NCBI GenBank assembly: GCA_036498265.1
Contig: DASYFT010000027.1
Location: forward strand, 1-59,834
Length of the DNA stretch: 59,834 nt
Origin: Palsa-744 sp036498265
Lineage (GTDB): Bacteria; Actinomycetota; Thermoleophilia; Solirubrobacterales; Solirubrobacteraceae
Direction: 5' to 3'
In this document: positions 1 to 8,838 of the stretch, piece by piece
Numbering within the stretch: the stretch's first letter is position 1
Layout: each line of letters begins with the position of its first letter
Made by a program: the position numbers and the translations under genes
The notes under the pieces: generated by a model
What the model saw: only the letters and a program-made list of their open reading frames with translations
The model's database searches: none
Told to the model about the DNA's origin: nothing

Positions 1-125
1 TAACCCACGTGTTACTCACCCGTTCGCGGCTCTGCCCCAGGGCAAGCCCTGGTTCGTCGCTCCACTTGCATGTGTTAAGCACGCCGCCAGCGTTCGTCCT
101 GAGCCAGGATCAAACTCTCCGTGAA
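1..125 (-). rRNA. rrs: 16S rRNA, 5' end (partial)
   Basis: The minus strand carries the universal 16S 5' sequence (AGAGTTTGATCCTGGCTCAG at about 118-99), then GACGAACGCTGGCGGCGTG and AACACATGCAAGT, ending in the GTGAGTAACACGTG region at the window edge. By alignment to E. coli numbering, mature position 1 falls near 125. Only about the first 125 nt are in the window; the gene continues off the left edge. Confidence 0.97.
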
Positions 126-442
126 GAACTTCACGAAAAGCTGTCATGGACTTGCCGGACGGCGCCGGGCGAAGATCGCCCGAAGCAGGCCGGCGGTACG
201 AGACCCATACACCGTGGTCCCGAACCATGACGGGGTACTTCTCTGCTTGACTCTTTGACCGTCACGGAGATGCCGAAAGGCCCCCTCGTGACGGGTCGAA
301 CCTGGACGCACACCACGATCGAACCTCGATCGTAGATGCGCATGCTGTTGAGTTTTCAAAGACCGCCAAGCCTCGCCGAAAGTGCTTCCTTCAGAGGAGC
401 CGTCCGACCCGGCGCCCGAGGGCACCTGAGGGCCGACCGGAG
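126..442 (-). other. rRNA operon leader
   Basis: Transcribed leader between the rRNA promoters and the 16S 5' end. The minus strand holds the stretch CTTTGAAAACTCAACAGCATG (about 361-341), like the antitermination-type element in actinobacterial rRNA leaders. No protein gene is supported here; open frames across it overlap the rRNA. Confidence 0.6.
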
Positions 443-472
443 AGTATAGCGCGAACGGGAGCCTGCGGCCCA
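443..472 (-). promoter_or_regulatory. possible second rRNA promoter (P2)
   Basis: A TATACT -10 hexamer lies on the minus strand at 448-443, 89 bp downstream of the stronger P1. The -35 region is poor (TGGGCC-like). Tandem rRNA promoters are usual, so this is a plausible but weaker second start. Confidence 0.4.
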
Positions 473-531
473 TCGTCCGGGCGCCGCTCCGCTCCGCGAG
501 AACGGGCAGCCGAGACTGCCCGATGCAACAC

Positions 532-560
532 AGTATAGCCGGCCCGCGCCCTGATTCCAA
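532..560 (-). promoter_or_regulatory. rRNA promoter P1
   Basis: On the minus strand TTGGAA (560-555) is followed after exactly 17 bp by TATACT (537-532). This is the best vegetative-sigma promoter in the region, placed correctly upstream of the 16S leader. Positions and spacing are read directly; activity is inferred. Confidence 0.65.
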
Positions 561-585
561 GGCCTGTCGACCCGCCGGCAGACGA

Positions 586-743
586 GCTCCAGCACCTGCC
601 CCAGCCCCGTGCTCCAGCCCCTGCCCCTAATCCAGGCCCGTGCTCCGGCCCTGTCCCCCGCTCCAGCACCTCCCCGGCTCCAGCCCAGCCCGCGCTCCAA
701 GGCCGCCCGGGCTCCAAGGCCGCCCGTGCTCCGGGGTCCCCTC
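586..743. repeat. degenerate 17-bp GGAGC tandem repeat
   Basis: The pentamer GCTCC (GGAGC on the minus strand) starts at 586, 611, 642, 660, 677, 694, 711 and 728. The last five copies are exactly 17 bp apart, and two adjacent units (GCTCCAAGGCCGCCC) are nearly identical. The array fills the gap between the tyrS stop codon and the rRNA promoter, with no gene in it. Confidence 0.7.
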
Positions 744-2018
744 CTACCCCGCGCGCAGCCGCCGGAACCTCCGACGGCCGACCTTGAGCACCTGGCCGTC
801 GGCCCGCTCGGGAGCGACGTCGTGCTCTCCCGGCGCGAGCTGCGAGTCTCCAAGCGTGACGCCGCCCTGGTCGATCAGGCGCCTGGCCTCCGAACGCGAG
901 ACGCCGAACTGCTCGGCGATCAGGCCCGGGAGGTGGAGCGTGCCCCCGTCGGCCGGGAAGGTCGCCTCCTCGATGTCCTCCGGGGCCTCGTGGGCGACGT
1001 GCACCCGGTCGAAGCGGGCCTCGGCCGCCAGCGCGTCCTCCGGCGAGTGAAGCCACGCCACGAGCTCGCGCGCGAGCTGGCGCTTGGCGTCCCGCGGCGA
1101 CTGCTGCGCCCCGTCCTCACCGGCGGCGCCGGCGCGGCCCGCGGGACCGGCCGGAGCGGGCGCGCCGGGCGTGGCGCCGTTCCCGGAGGCCACGCCGTCG
1201 AGCAGCAGGCGGCGGTAATCCTCGATCGCCTCGTCGGGAATCGCCATGGTCTTCCCGTAGATCTCCTCCGGGGGCTCGGTCACGCCGATCTGGTTGGAGA
1301 GCGACTTGGACATCTTGCGCTGCCCGTCGGTGCCGACGAGGATCGGCATCGTCAGGATGGCCTGCTCGGGCTGGCCGTAGGCGCGCTGGATGTCCCTTCC
1401 GAGCAGCAGGTTGAACTTCTGGTCGGTGCCCCCCAGCTCGACGTCGGCGTGGACCGCCACCGAGTCGTATCCCTGCAGCAGCGGGTAGAGCAGCTCGAGC
1501 ATCGAGATCGACTCGCGGGCGCTCAGGCGTTTGGCGAAGTCGTCGCGCTCGAGCAGCTGGGCGGCGGTTGTGGTCGCGAGCAGCCGCAGCAGCTCGGCTG
1601 TGCGCATGTCTAGCCACTCGGAGTTCCGCCTCACCTCTAGCCGGGCGGGGTCCGTGTCGAGGATCTTGCCCGCCTGCGCCTGGAAGGTGGCAGCGTTGGC
1701 GTCGATCTCCTCCTCGGAGAGCATCGGGCGCAGCGTCGTCCGGCCCGACGGGTCGCCGACGCGCGCCGTGTAGTCGCCGACGATCAGCACCACCTTGTGG
1801 CCGGCGTCCTGGAACTCGCGCAGCTTGCGCAGCACGACCGCGTGCCCCAGGTGGATGTCGGGCGCGGTGGGGTCGATGCCCAGCTTGACCCGGAGCGGCC
1901 GATCCTCCGAGCGGGCCAGCCGGAGCCTGTCCGCGAGGCCGTCCCGCGGGAGGCTGTCGACGGCGTTGCGGCTGAGGCGTGCAGCTTCCTCGGCGGCCGC
2001 GTCGGTGGGGTTCGGCAT
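744..2018 (-). CDS. tyrS: tyrosyl-tRNA synthetase
   Basis: Class I aminoacyl-tRNA synthetase charging tRNA-Tyr in the cytosol. The HIGH-type motif HLGH lies in PDIHLGHAVVL near residue 55, and KMSKS lies in RKMSKSLSNQIGVTEP. The C terminus is an S4-type RNA-binding domain. Length (424 aa) fits the bacterial family. A Gly/Ala/Pro-rich insertion of about 32 residues (roughly 275-306) interrupts the anticodon-binding part and is not usual. The ATG at 2018 has TAGCAT 9 nt upstream and no Shine-Dalgarno, suggesting leaderless transcription. It is divergent from the penicillin-binding protein gene. Confidence 0.96.
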   Translation of the reverse strand: MPNPTDAAAEEAARLSRNAVDSLPRDGLADRLRLARSEDRPLRVKLGIDPTAPDIHLGHAVVLRKLREFQDAGHKVVLIVGDYTARVGDPSGRTTLRPMLSEEEIDANAATFQAQAGKILDTDPARLEVRRNSEWLDMRTAELLRLLATTTAAQLLERDDFAKRLSARESISMLELLYPLLQGYDSVAVHADVELGGTDQKFNLLLGRDIQRAYGQPEQAILTMPILVGTDGQRKMSKSLSNQIGVTEPPEEIYGKTMAIPDEAIEDYRRLLLDGVASGNGATPGAPAPAGPAGRAGAAGEDGAQQSPRDAKRQLARELVAWLHSPEDALAAEARFDRVHVAHEAPEDIEEATFPADGGTLHLPGLIAEQFGVSRSEARRLIDQGGVTLGDSQLAPGEHDVAPERADGQVLKVGRRRFRRLRAG

Positions 2019-2139
2019 GGGGCGCCAATGCTAGACTCTCGCCGCATCCGGGGGGTCGCACCGCCGTGCCCCCGGCGGTGGTCGATCGGGTCCTGAGCGT
2101 CCCCCGCCGACCGAAGGAGGGCAGGCTGCGCATTAGGTC

Positions 2140-4452
2140 ATGAGCGCGACGATCGCCCCCGACATATCACCCCCGCCGTCGCCGGGACGCAAGCCGCGCC
2201 TGAAGCGCCTGCGGCTCGTGGCGATCATCTTCGCGGTGCTGCTGCTGGGCCTCGTCTCGTTCGTGTTCGGCATCTTCGTGTCGATCGCCTCGGACCTCCC
2301 CTCGCTGACGCGGTTCTCGCAGCTGGGCAACGCCAAGAGCTCCGTGCTGCTCGACGACTTCGGCCATCAGATCGGCCTGCTCAGCCAGCACAACCGCGTG
2401 ATCGTGGCGCCCGGCCAGATCCCCCAGATCGTCAGGGAGGCGGTGATCTCGATCGAGGACAAGCGCTTCCAGACCAACAGCGGCATCGACATCCGCGGCA
2501 TCGCCCGCGCGTTCATCGCCGACATCCGCCACAAAGGCGGCGTGCAGGGCGCCTCGACGATCGAGCAGCAGTTCATCAAGAACGCGCTCCAGGCCCAGTC
2601 GCACCGCACGATCCTGGAGAAGCTCAGAGAGGCGGCCCTGGCCTACCAGCTCTCGCACAAGTGGTCGAAGGAAAAGATCATCACGGCCTACCTCAACACG
2701 ATCTACTTCGGCAACGGCGCCTACGGCATCGAGTCGGCCGCCCAGACCTACTTCGGCCACGACGTCAACCACCTCGGCTGCGGCACTCCCAACCACCAGC
2801 TGTGCGTCGAACAGATGCAGCCCTGGGAGGCGGCGCTGCTGGCGGGCGTGATCCAGTCTCCGAGCGCGTATGACCCCGTGACCCATCCGGTGGCGGCCCG
2901 CATGCGGCGCGATGTGGTGCTCCGCCAGATGCTCGATCAGGGCTACCTCCCGCCGGCCGTCTACGAAGAAAGCGTCAAGCAGGCGCTGCCGGCACCCAAG
3001 GAGGTCCAGTCCACGCACGAGCAGACCATCGAAGGCGTGGACGCCGGCTACTTCACGAGCTGGGTCCAGCAGCAGGTGATCGAACGCTACGGCGCACCAC
3101 GGGCCTTCGACGGCGGGCTTCGGATCAAGACCACGCTCGACCTGGAACTGCAGCGCTCCGCCGAACAGGCGGTCAACAACTACCTCGCCTACGCCGGCGG
3201 ACCCACGGCGTCACTGGTCGCGATCGAAAACTCGACCGGCGAGGTGCGCGCGATGGTGGGCGGCCGCAGCTACGACGAAAGCCCGTTCAACCTCGCCACC
3301 GAGGGCGAGCGCCAGCCCGGCTCCTCCTTCAAGGCGTTCGACCTGGCGGCCGCGCTCGAGTCCGGCATCTCACCCGAATCGGTGTGGTCGTCCAGGCAGA
3401 AGGTGTTCCTCGTGCCGGCCACCGGCGGCCAGGAAAAGTTCGTGGTGCACAACGACGAAGGCGCCTACTCCGGCTCCAACACCCTCATCGGAGCGACCGC
3501 CTTCTCCGACAACTCCATCTACGCCGAAGTCGGCCTCAAGGTGGGCACGAAGAAGATCGCGTTGCTCGCCCACCGGATGGGCATCACGACCCCGCTGTCG
3601 ACGAACCCCGCTATGACGATCGGCGGCCTCACCGTCGGCGTGACGCCGATCGACATGGCCCACGCCTACGAGACGATCGCCCACGGCGGCCAGCGGGTCA
3701 GCGGCACGCTCGCCGGAGCCGACGAACCGGTGGGCATCCAGGAAGTGGAAGCCGGCGGGAGCCCGCTCCCCGACGGGGCGCGCCGCGACGTCAACCACGT
3801 GCGCACGCGGCGGGTGCTGCCGCCGGGAATCGCAGCGACCGAGACCTCGATGCTGGAAACGGTGCTCCAGTACGGAACCGGCCGCGCGGCCGCCCTCGGC
3901 CAGTTCGCCGCCGGCAAGACGGGTACGACTTCCAACTACGGCGACGCCTGGTTCGTGGGCTGGGACTCGAAGTACACCGTCGCGGTGTGGGTCGGCTACC
4001 CCACCAAGCTCGTCCCGATGACGACCGAGTTCAACGGCCAGCCGGTGCTCGGCGGCACCTTCCCGGCGCTCATCTGGCACGACTTCATGACGGGCGCCCT
4101 GCAGATCGACAAGACGCGCGGGGAAAGCGCCGCGGCCGGCAAGAAGAACCAGCACGAAACCGGCGAAGGGGCCGGTCAGGCCACCCAGGAAGGCGGCCAG
4201 TCGCAGGCCCCGGCGCCCGCCGGGAAGAGCTCCACGCCGTCGGCCCCGGCGGCCAAGGGCAGGTCCCCCAGCCCGAGCACCGGCGGTGGCGGCGAAGGCT
4301 CGAGCGAAGCCAAGGGCACAGAACACGCCGCCCCGCCGGCCACCGCGCCGCCGGCCGCCGCACCCGCTCCTGAAAAAGCGGCGCCCGCCGCGCCCGCCCC
4401 GACGCCGTCTTCGCCGCCGTCGGGCACCGGAGGCGTCGGACCGAGCGGCTAG
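2140..4452 (+). CDS. class A penicillin-binding protein (PBP1A-like)
   Basis: Bifunctional peptidoglycan glycosyltransferase/transpeptidase anchored in the membrane. Order: short cytosolic N terminus, one transmembrane helix (about 24-50), GT51 domain with the catalytic Glu in SIEDKRF (E106) and GASTIEQQ, then a transpeptidase domain with SSFK (Ser395), SDN (456-458) and KTGTT (593). The last ~110 residues are a Pro/Ala/Ser-rich tail, as in actinobacterial PBP1 proteins. The ATG at 2140 has an in-frame stop just before it, so no longer start is possible; a GAAGGAGGG stretch lies 20 nt upstream, further than usual. I count 26 GAA to 16 GAG glutamate codons, unlike cytosolic neighbours. Confidence 0.95.
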   Translation: MSATIAPDISPPPSPGRKPRLKRLRLVAIIFAVLLLGLVSFVFGIFVSIASDLPSLTRFSQLGNAKSSVLLDDFGHQIGLLSQHNRVIVAPGQIPQIVREAVISIEDKRFQTNSGIDIRGIARAFIADIRHKGGVQGASTIEQQFIKNALQAQSHRTILEKLREAALAYQLSHKWSKEKIITAYLNTIYFGNGAYGIESAAQTYFGHDVNHLGCGTPNHQLCVEQMQPWEAALLAGVIQSPSAYDPVTHPVAARMRRDVVLRQMLDQGYLPPAVYEESVKQALPAPKEVQSTHEQTIEGVDAGYFTSWVQQQVIERYGAPRAFDGGLRIKTTLDLELQRSAEQAVNNYLAYAGGPTASLVAIENSTGEVRAMVGGRSYDESPFNLATEGERQPGSSFKAFDLAAALESGISPESVWSSRQKVFLVPATGGQEKFVVHNDEGAYSGSNTLIGATAFSDNSIYAEVGLKVGTKKIALLAHRMGITTPLSTNPAMTIGGLTVGVTPIDMAHAYETIAHGGQRVSGTLAGADEPVGIQEVEAGGSPLPDGARRDVNHVRTRRVLPPGIAATETSMLETVLQYGTGRAAALGQFAAGKTGTTSNYGDAWFVGWDSKYTVAVWVGYPTKLVPMTTEFNGQPVLGGTFPALIWHDFMTGALQIDKTRGESAAAGKKNQHETGEGAGQATQEGGQSQAPAPAGKSSTPSAPAAKGRSPSPSTGGGGEGSSEAKGTEHAAPPATAPPAAAPAPEKAAPAAPAPTPSSPPSGTGGVGPSG

Positions 4453-4515
4453 GCGAAGGTCCTTACGACGCGAGTGCGCTCAGCGCGTACCGGACAGTCG
4501 TGCGCGCGGAGCTGT

Positions 4516-4992
4516 CTAGCCGCCATCGTGCACGATCAGCACCGAGCGCTTCGAGTGAGCTGCGACCGCCTCCGCGACGCTCCCGATCAACACACTCGCA
4601 ACGCCACTCCGCCCGCGGGAGCCGAGGGCGATCACGCTGGCCCCGTGCTGGTCGGCAGCGTCGACGATCCCCTGCCAGGCGGGCGCGCCACGCAGGCTCG
4701 CGGTGCTGGCGTGGAAGCCCGCCGCCTGCGCCAGCGCGGCGCCCTCGGAGGCGGTCGCCTCGGCGGCCCTGCTCACCTCCTCGGCATCGGCGGCGTCGAC
4801 GTTCATCTCCCCGGGCGGGATGAAGCCGACGTTGAACGGCTGCCAGACCGTCAGCACGATCGCCTCGCGTCCCTGCCCGAGCTCGCGCCCGGCCACGGAG
4901 ATCGCGAGCTTTGCCAGCTCGGAGCCGTCGTAGGCGAACAGGACCGGCCCGGGCGCACCGGCCGTCGTGCCTCCGGAGGAGTCCGGCATCAC
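4516..4992 (-). CDS. universal stress protein (UspA family)
   Basis: Single Usp domain, 157-158 aa. The N-terminal strand VLFAYDGSELAK and the C-terminal nucleotide-binding motif GSRGRSGVASVLIGSVAEAV (G-x2-G-x9-G-S) are both present, so ATP binding is likely. The start is GTG 4992 (overlapping the transporter TGA as GTGA) or ATG 4989. It is translationally coupled to the MFS transporter upstream, so the two are co-expressed. Biochemical role unknown beyond the family. Confidence 0.9.
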   Translation of the reverse strand: MMPDSSGGTTAGAPGPVLFAYDGSELAKLAISVAGRELGQGREAIVLTVWQPFNVGFIPPGEMNVDAADAEEVSRAAEATASEGAALAQAAGFHASTASLRGAPAWQGIVDAADQHGASVIALGSRGRSGVASVLIGSVAEAVAAHSKRSVLIVHDGG

Positions 4993-6548
4993 TCGCCCTC
5001 GGCGCCGGCGCTCGCCTGCGCCGGACCTGGAGGCACGTCAGAGCCGCCGGCCGGCTCGGCCCGTCCGCCGCCGCGCGGCGCCGGCACCCCGCCGGCTGCG
5101 CCTCGCACCGCTGCGAGCAGCGGCGGCGAGTACCAGGCGGGCTCCTCTCCGCCCTGCCACCGCTCGAGCGCGGGGGCCGGCGGGGTGCGAACGCCGCCGA
5201 GCGCGTAGAGCGAGATGCCGACGACCGCGCCGCCGACCGCAAGGCCGAAGCAGATCCACAGGGCGGTCTGCGTGCCGGTATCGACGTGGCCCACGGTCAG
5301 CGCGAAGTGCACGAGGATCGGGGCGATCATGAACGCCGCGACCCCTCGCAGCAGCTCGATCAGCGCGAACACGCGCTGGATGTTCGACGAGCGCAGCGAG
5401 AAGCCCGCCAGGAACAGCGCCGGAGTCACCGCCGATCCGACGCCCACGCCGATCAGGCCCGTCCCGAGGAGAGTCGACGCTTCGCTCGGCGGGATCGCGT
5501 GACCGATGACGACGATCCCGGCGCTCAGGAACGCCAGGCCGGAGAGGACGAAGTAGTGCAGCCCGCGGGTCCGGAACACCACGCCGAACACGAACGCGCT
5601 GATGACTGCGCCGGCGAACTCGGGCAGGTAGAGGAGCCCGAGATGCAACGGTGGGTAGAGGTGGTTGAGAATCGAGCTGCTCAGCGCGATCGCCGACACC
5701 GAGGCCGCCGCGGCACAGATCGCCACGACGATGCCGGTCGTGGGGAACGTGCTCACCAGGGGGGGCACTTCGAGCAACGCGCAGTGCCCGCGGTACTCCG
5801 CCACCAGCAGCGCCACGATCAGCAGCAGTCCCACGAGCAGCGGGGCCAGGGTGAGCGGGGACACGAAACGGTGCGTGACCAGCTCGGAGGAGCCGAAGAA
5901 CGCCGCTAGGCAGCCGCCGGTGGCGAGACCGAGCGCGAGCGGATCCCAGGGCCGATTGCGATCGGCGGGCGGTGCGTCCTCGAACGTGAGGACCGAGAGC
6001 ACGAGCGCGGCGAGCGCTATGCCCGCGATGATCCAGAACAGCGGTCTCCAGGCATGTGCCGAGGCCTGGATCCCTCCGATCACGGGCCCCAGCGCGACGG
6101 CGCCGAACACGCATATGTTGAGGATCACGACGGTCGAGCGCATCCTCTTGAGCGGGTAGCCGATCACGAGCGGGGGCACGGCGGCGATCAGCAGCAGGCT
6201 CGTGCAGAGGCCCTGCAGGACGTGTCCGGCGAAGAACACGGCCGCGCTCGTGGCGGACGCGGCCATCACGGATCCGATGAGGAGCAGCGTTCCGTACACG
6301 AGCAGCATGCGTCGCTGCGGAAGGCGCAGCGCGAACTGGACCGCGAACACGGTCCCGATCGCGTAGGCGGCGTTCGCCATGCCCTGGGCGAGGCCGATCG
6401 CCTGGGCGCTCATGTGCAGTTCCCGGGCGATGATCGGAGCGACCGCCGGGAGCGCCGCCGACAGCCCCAGATAGGGAACGAGCGCGAGCACGACCATCGT
6501 GGCGACAGCCGCGTAGCGACCGGCTAACTGCCCTGGCCGGAACCTCAC
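4989..6548 (-). CDS. MFS transporter, DHA2-like
   Basis: 519-aa hydrophobic protein with 12-14 predicted membrane helices, opening with an N-terminal segment VATMVVLALVPYLGLSAALP. The large size, a central extra pair of helices and no recognisable substrate motif fit the drug:H+ antiporter-2 group. About 60 C-terminal residues are polar and Pro/Gly-rich, probably cytosolic. The GTG start at 6548 has a clear CTGGAGG ribosome site, and a TAAAGT -10-like box lies near 6583-6578. First gene of a two-gene operon with the universal stress protein. Substrate not predictable. Confidence 0.85.
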   Translation of the reverse strand: MRFRPGQLAGRYAAVATMVVLALVPYLGLSAALPAVAPIIARELHMSAQAIGLAQGMANAAYAIGTVFAVQFALRLPQRRMLLVYGTLLLIGSVMAASATSAAVFFAGHVLQGLCTSLLLIAAVPPLVIGYPLKRMRSTVVILNICVFGAVALGPVIGGIQASAHAWRPLFWIIAGIALAALVLSVLTFEDAPPADRNRPWDPLALGLATGGCLAAFFGSSELVTHRFVSPLTLAPLLVGLLLIVALLVAEYRGHCALLEVPPLVSTFPTTGIVVAICAAAASVSAIALSSSILNHLYPPLHLGLLYLPEFAGAVISAFVFGVVFRTRGLHYFVLSGLAFLSAGIVVIGHAIPPSEASTLLGTGLIGVGVGSAVTPALFLAGFSLRSSNIQRVFALIELLRGVAAFMIAPILVHFALTVGHVDTGTQTALWICFGLAVGGAVVGISLYALGGVRTPPAPALERWQGGEEPAWYSPPLLAAVRGAAGGVPAPRGGGRAEPAGGSDVPPGPAQASAGAEGE

Positions 6549-6689
6549 GCACGCCTCCAGGAGTTGCGGTGGCAGCGACTTTACTCCCGTCCCGCCCCGG
6601 GGACCGTCTCGGACGACGCCCTCTCGAACGGCGACGTCTCGAGCGCTACCGGGCGCACCCAGCGATGCCCGGGAGCGCGCCCGCGGCGC

Positions 6690-7337
6690 CTACAGGTAGG
6701 TCCCGGCGACGGCTTTGGGCCGTGGCCGGGAGACGTGGGCGCTGCCGTCCACGCAAAAGCGCCAGGGCAGCTCGACGGCGCGCGTGATCCCGACCCGCGT
6801 CGCCTGCACGATCGGCGGATCGAGCCAGTCGCCCGCGCGTGCGCGGACCGCGATCGGCCCGCCGGAGAGTGGGCTGCCGTTCTCGGTGAGCTCGATGCCG
6901 AGCGCCTGGGTCAGCTTGCCGGGACCCGAGCAGAGGTCCAGGTCGCGCTGCCGCGCGGGCGCCCGGCCCGGGACCCGCCTCCGGCGCGCACGCTGGGCGG
7001 CGGCCAGCCGGCGGGCTCGCATCGGCTCGATGCCCTCCACCGGGTGCAGCGCCCGGATTAGCACAGCGGCACCCACCCCCTCCTCCTCGCAGACTGCGTT
7101 GAGCAGCGCGTGAACGCCGTAGGAGCGATAGACGTACACGCGGCCGGGCTCGCCGAACAAGGTGCTGGTGCGCGGGGTGAGGCCGACGAAGGCATGGCAC
7201 GCCGGCTCGCACTCGTGGTAGGCCTCCGTCTCCACGATCACGCCGGCGCAGCCGTCGTGCTCGACCGTGCAGCCGATCAGCTCGCGGGCCACATCGACCA
7301 CGGGCCGGGCGTAGAAGTCAGGCGCGAGCGTCTGCAC
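6690..7337 (-). CDS. mpg: 3-methyladenine DNA glycosylase (AAG/MPG family)
   Basis: Base-excision repair glycosylase for alkylated purines, 215 aa. It carries the family motifs LARELIGC, IVETEAYH (catalytic Glu), GRVYVYRSYGVHALLN and CSGPGKLTQALGI. The GTG start at 7337 is chosen because the recognisable homology begins there (VQTLAPDFYARPV) and a GGAGGAGC site sits just upstream. It overlaps the 3' end of argH by 20 bp, so it is read from the argH transcript. Confidence 0.92.
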   Translation of the reverse strand: MQTLAPDFYARPVVDVARELIGCTVEHDGCAGVIVETEAYHECEPACHAFVGLTPRTSTLFGEPGRVYVYRSYGVHALLNAVCEEEGVGAAVLIRALHPVEGIEPMRARRLAAAQRARRRRVPGRAPARQRDLDLCSGPGKLTQALGIELTENGSPLSGGPIAVRARAGDWLDPPIVQATRVGITRAVELPWRFCVDGSAHVSRPRPKAVAGTYL

Positions 7338-8700
7338 CGAGCTCCTCCCTGGCCTTGTCGAGCTGCTCCCGCACGCGCTCGGTGGCGGTGCCCCCCTCGG
7401 AGATCTTGGACTCGAGCCACGAGCTCTGCTCGAGCACCCGCCGGTACTCCCCGGCGTTCTCCGCGAGCGCCTCGCTGTGCGCGGCGAGCTCCTCGGCGCC
7501 CAGCTCCGACAGCTCCCGCCCAGAGTCGACGGCGGTGCGGACGAGTCCCGCGACGATCCCGTGGGCCTCGCGGAACGGCACGCCGAGGCGCACCAGCAGG
7601 TCGGCCACGTCCGTCGCTGCGAGCATCTCGTCGGCGGCCGCCTCGCGCATCCGCTCACGGTCGAAGCGCACCCCCCCGATCATCCCGGCGGCCGCCGCCA
7701 GCGTGAGCTCTAGCGTGTCGCCGGCGTCGAACACGTGCTCCTTGTCCTCCTGCAGGTCCTTGTTGTAGGTGAGCGGGAGCGCGTGCAGCACGCCGTGCAG
7801 CGCGGCGAGGTGGGCGACCACGCGCGGGGCCTTGGCGCGCAGGATCTCGGCGGCGTCCGGGTTCTTCTTCTGCGGCATGATCGAGGACCCGGAGCTCCAT
7901 GCGTCGGGCAGCTCGCAGAAGCCGAACTCGCTGCTCGACCACAGGACGAGCTCGGCACCGAGGCGCGACAGGTGCGTCGAGCAGGTGGCGCAGGCGCCGA
8001 GGTAGTCGAGCGCGAAGTCGCGCCCGGAGACGGCGTCGATCGAGTTGGGAGCGACGCCGGCGAAGCCGAGCTCGTGGGCGACGAGCGAGCGGTCGGTGTC
8101 GAAGTTGACGCCGGCGAGCGCTCCGGCGCCGAGCGGCAGCAGGCCGGCCTGGCCCTCCGCGAAGGCGAAGCGCTCGCGGTCGCGATCGAGCATCCAGAAG
8201 TAGGCCAGCAGGTGGTGGCTGAGATAGACCGGCTGGGCGCGCTGCAGGTGTGTGTAGCCGGGCATCGGCCACTCCAGGTGCTCCTCGGCGCGGCGCAGCA
8301 GGACGGACATCAGTCCCGAGATGGCCTCGCCCGCGTCGCGCGAGCGCGCGCGAACGTACATCGCCAGGTCGGTGACGACCTGGTCGTTGCGCGAGCGCGC
8401 GGTGTGCAGCCTGCCGCCCGCCGGGCCGGCGAGCTCGATCAGACGCCGCTCGATCGCCATGTGGATGTCCTCGTCGCCGGGGTCGAAGACGAAGCGGCCG
8501 TCGCGGAGCTCCTCCTCGACGGCGTCGAGCCCCCGCAGGATCGCCTCGAGGTCCTCGGCCGTGATGATCTCCCGCGCGGCGAGCATGCGAGCGTGGGCCC
8601 GGGACTGCTCGACGTCCTGCGGCCACAGCCGACGATCGAAGCCGATCGAGGAGTTCAGACGCTGGAAGGCGGGGTCTTGAGGCTCGTGGAAGCGCGACAC
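7318..8700 (-). CDS. argH: argininosuccinate lyase
   Basis: Last step of arginine synthesis: argininosuccinate to arginine and fumarate. The superfamily signature GSSIMPQKKNPD is intact with its catalytic Ser. HTARSRNDQV and GYTHLQRAQPVYLSHH supply the other active-site residues. 460 aa is the family size. The GTG start at 8700 has TACACT 10 nt upstream (8716-8711) and no ribosome site, so a very short or absent leader is likely. No other arg gene is in the window. Confidence 0.96.
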   Translation of the reverse strand: MSRFHEPQDPAFQRLNSSIGFDRRLWPQDVEQSRAHARMLAAREIITAEDLEAILRGLDAVEEELRDGRFVFDPGDEDIHMAIERRLIELAGPAGGRLHTARSRNDQVVTDLAMYVRARSRDAGEAISGLMSVLLRRAEEHLEWPMPGYTHLQRAQPVYLSHHLLAYFWMLDRDRERFAFAEGQAGLLPLGAGALAGVNFDTDRSLVAHELGFAGVAPNSIDAVSGRDFALDYLGACATCSTHLSRLGAELVLWSSSEFGFCELPDAWSSGSSIMPQKKNPDAAEILRAKAPRVVAHLAALHGVLHALPLTYNKDLQEDKEHVFDAGDTLELTLAAAAGMIGGVRFDRERMREAAADEMLAATDVADLLVRLGVPFREAHGIVAGLVRTAVDSGRELSELGAEELAAHSEALAENAGEYRRVLEQSSWLESKISEGGTATERVREQLDKAREELGADARA

Positions 8701-8838
8701 GGGGCGGTCAAGTGTACGTCGCGGCCGCTGGATGGCCCGCGTCTGTCGGACCTGGCATCATGTCGGGCTCGACGCGACGTCATGTTCACGCCGGCCGGCC
8801 AGGTGGCCGGGCGCATGGAGATCAAGGAGGGGATTGCG

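Noticed and set aside
2019..2139. T-box element before tyrS
   Set aside because: The tyrS -10 lies 9 nt before the ATG, leaving no leader for a T-box.
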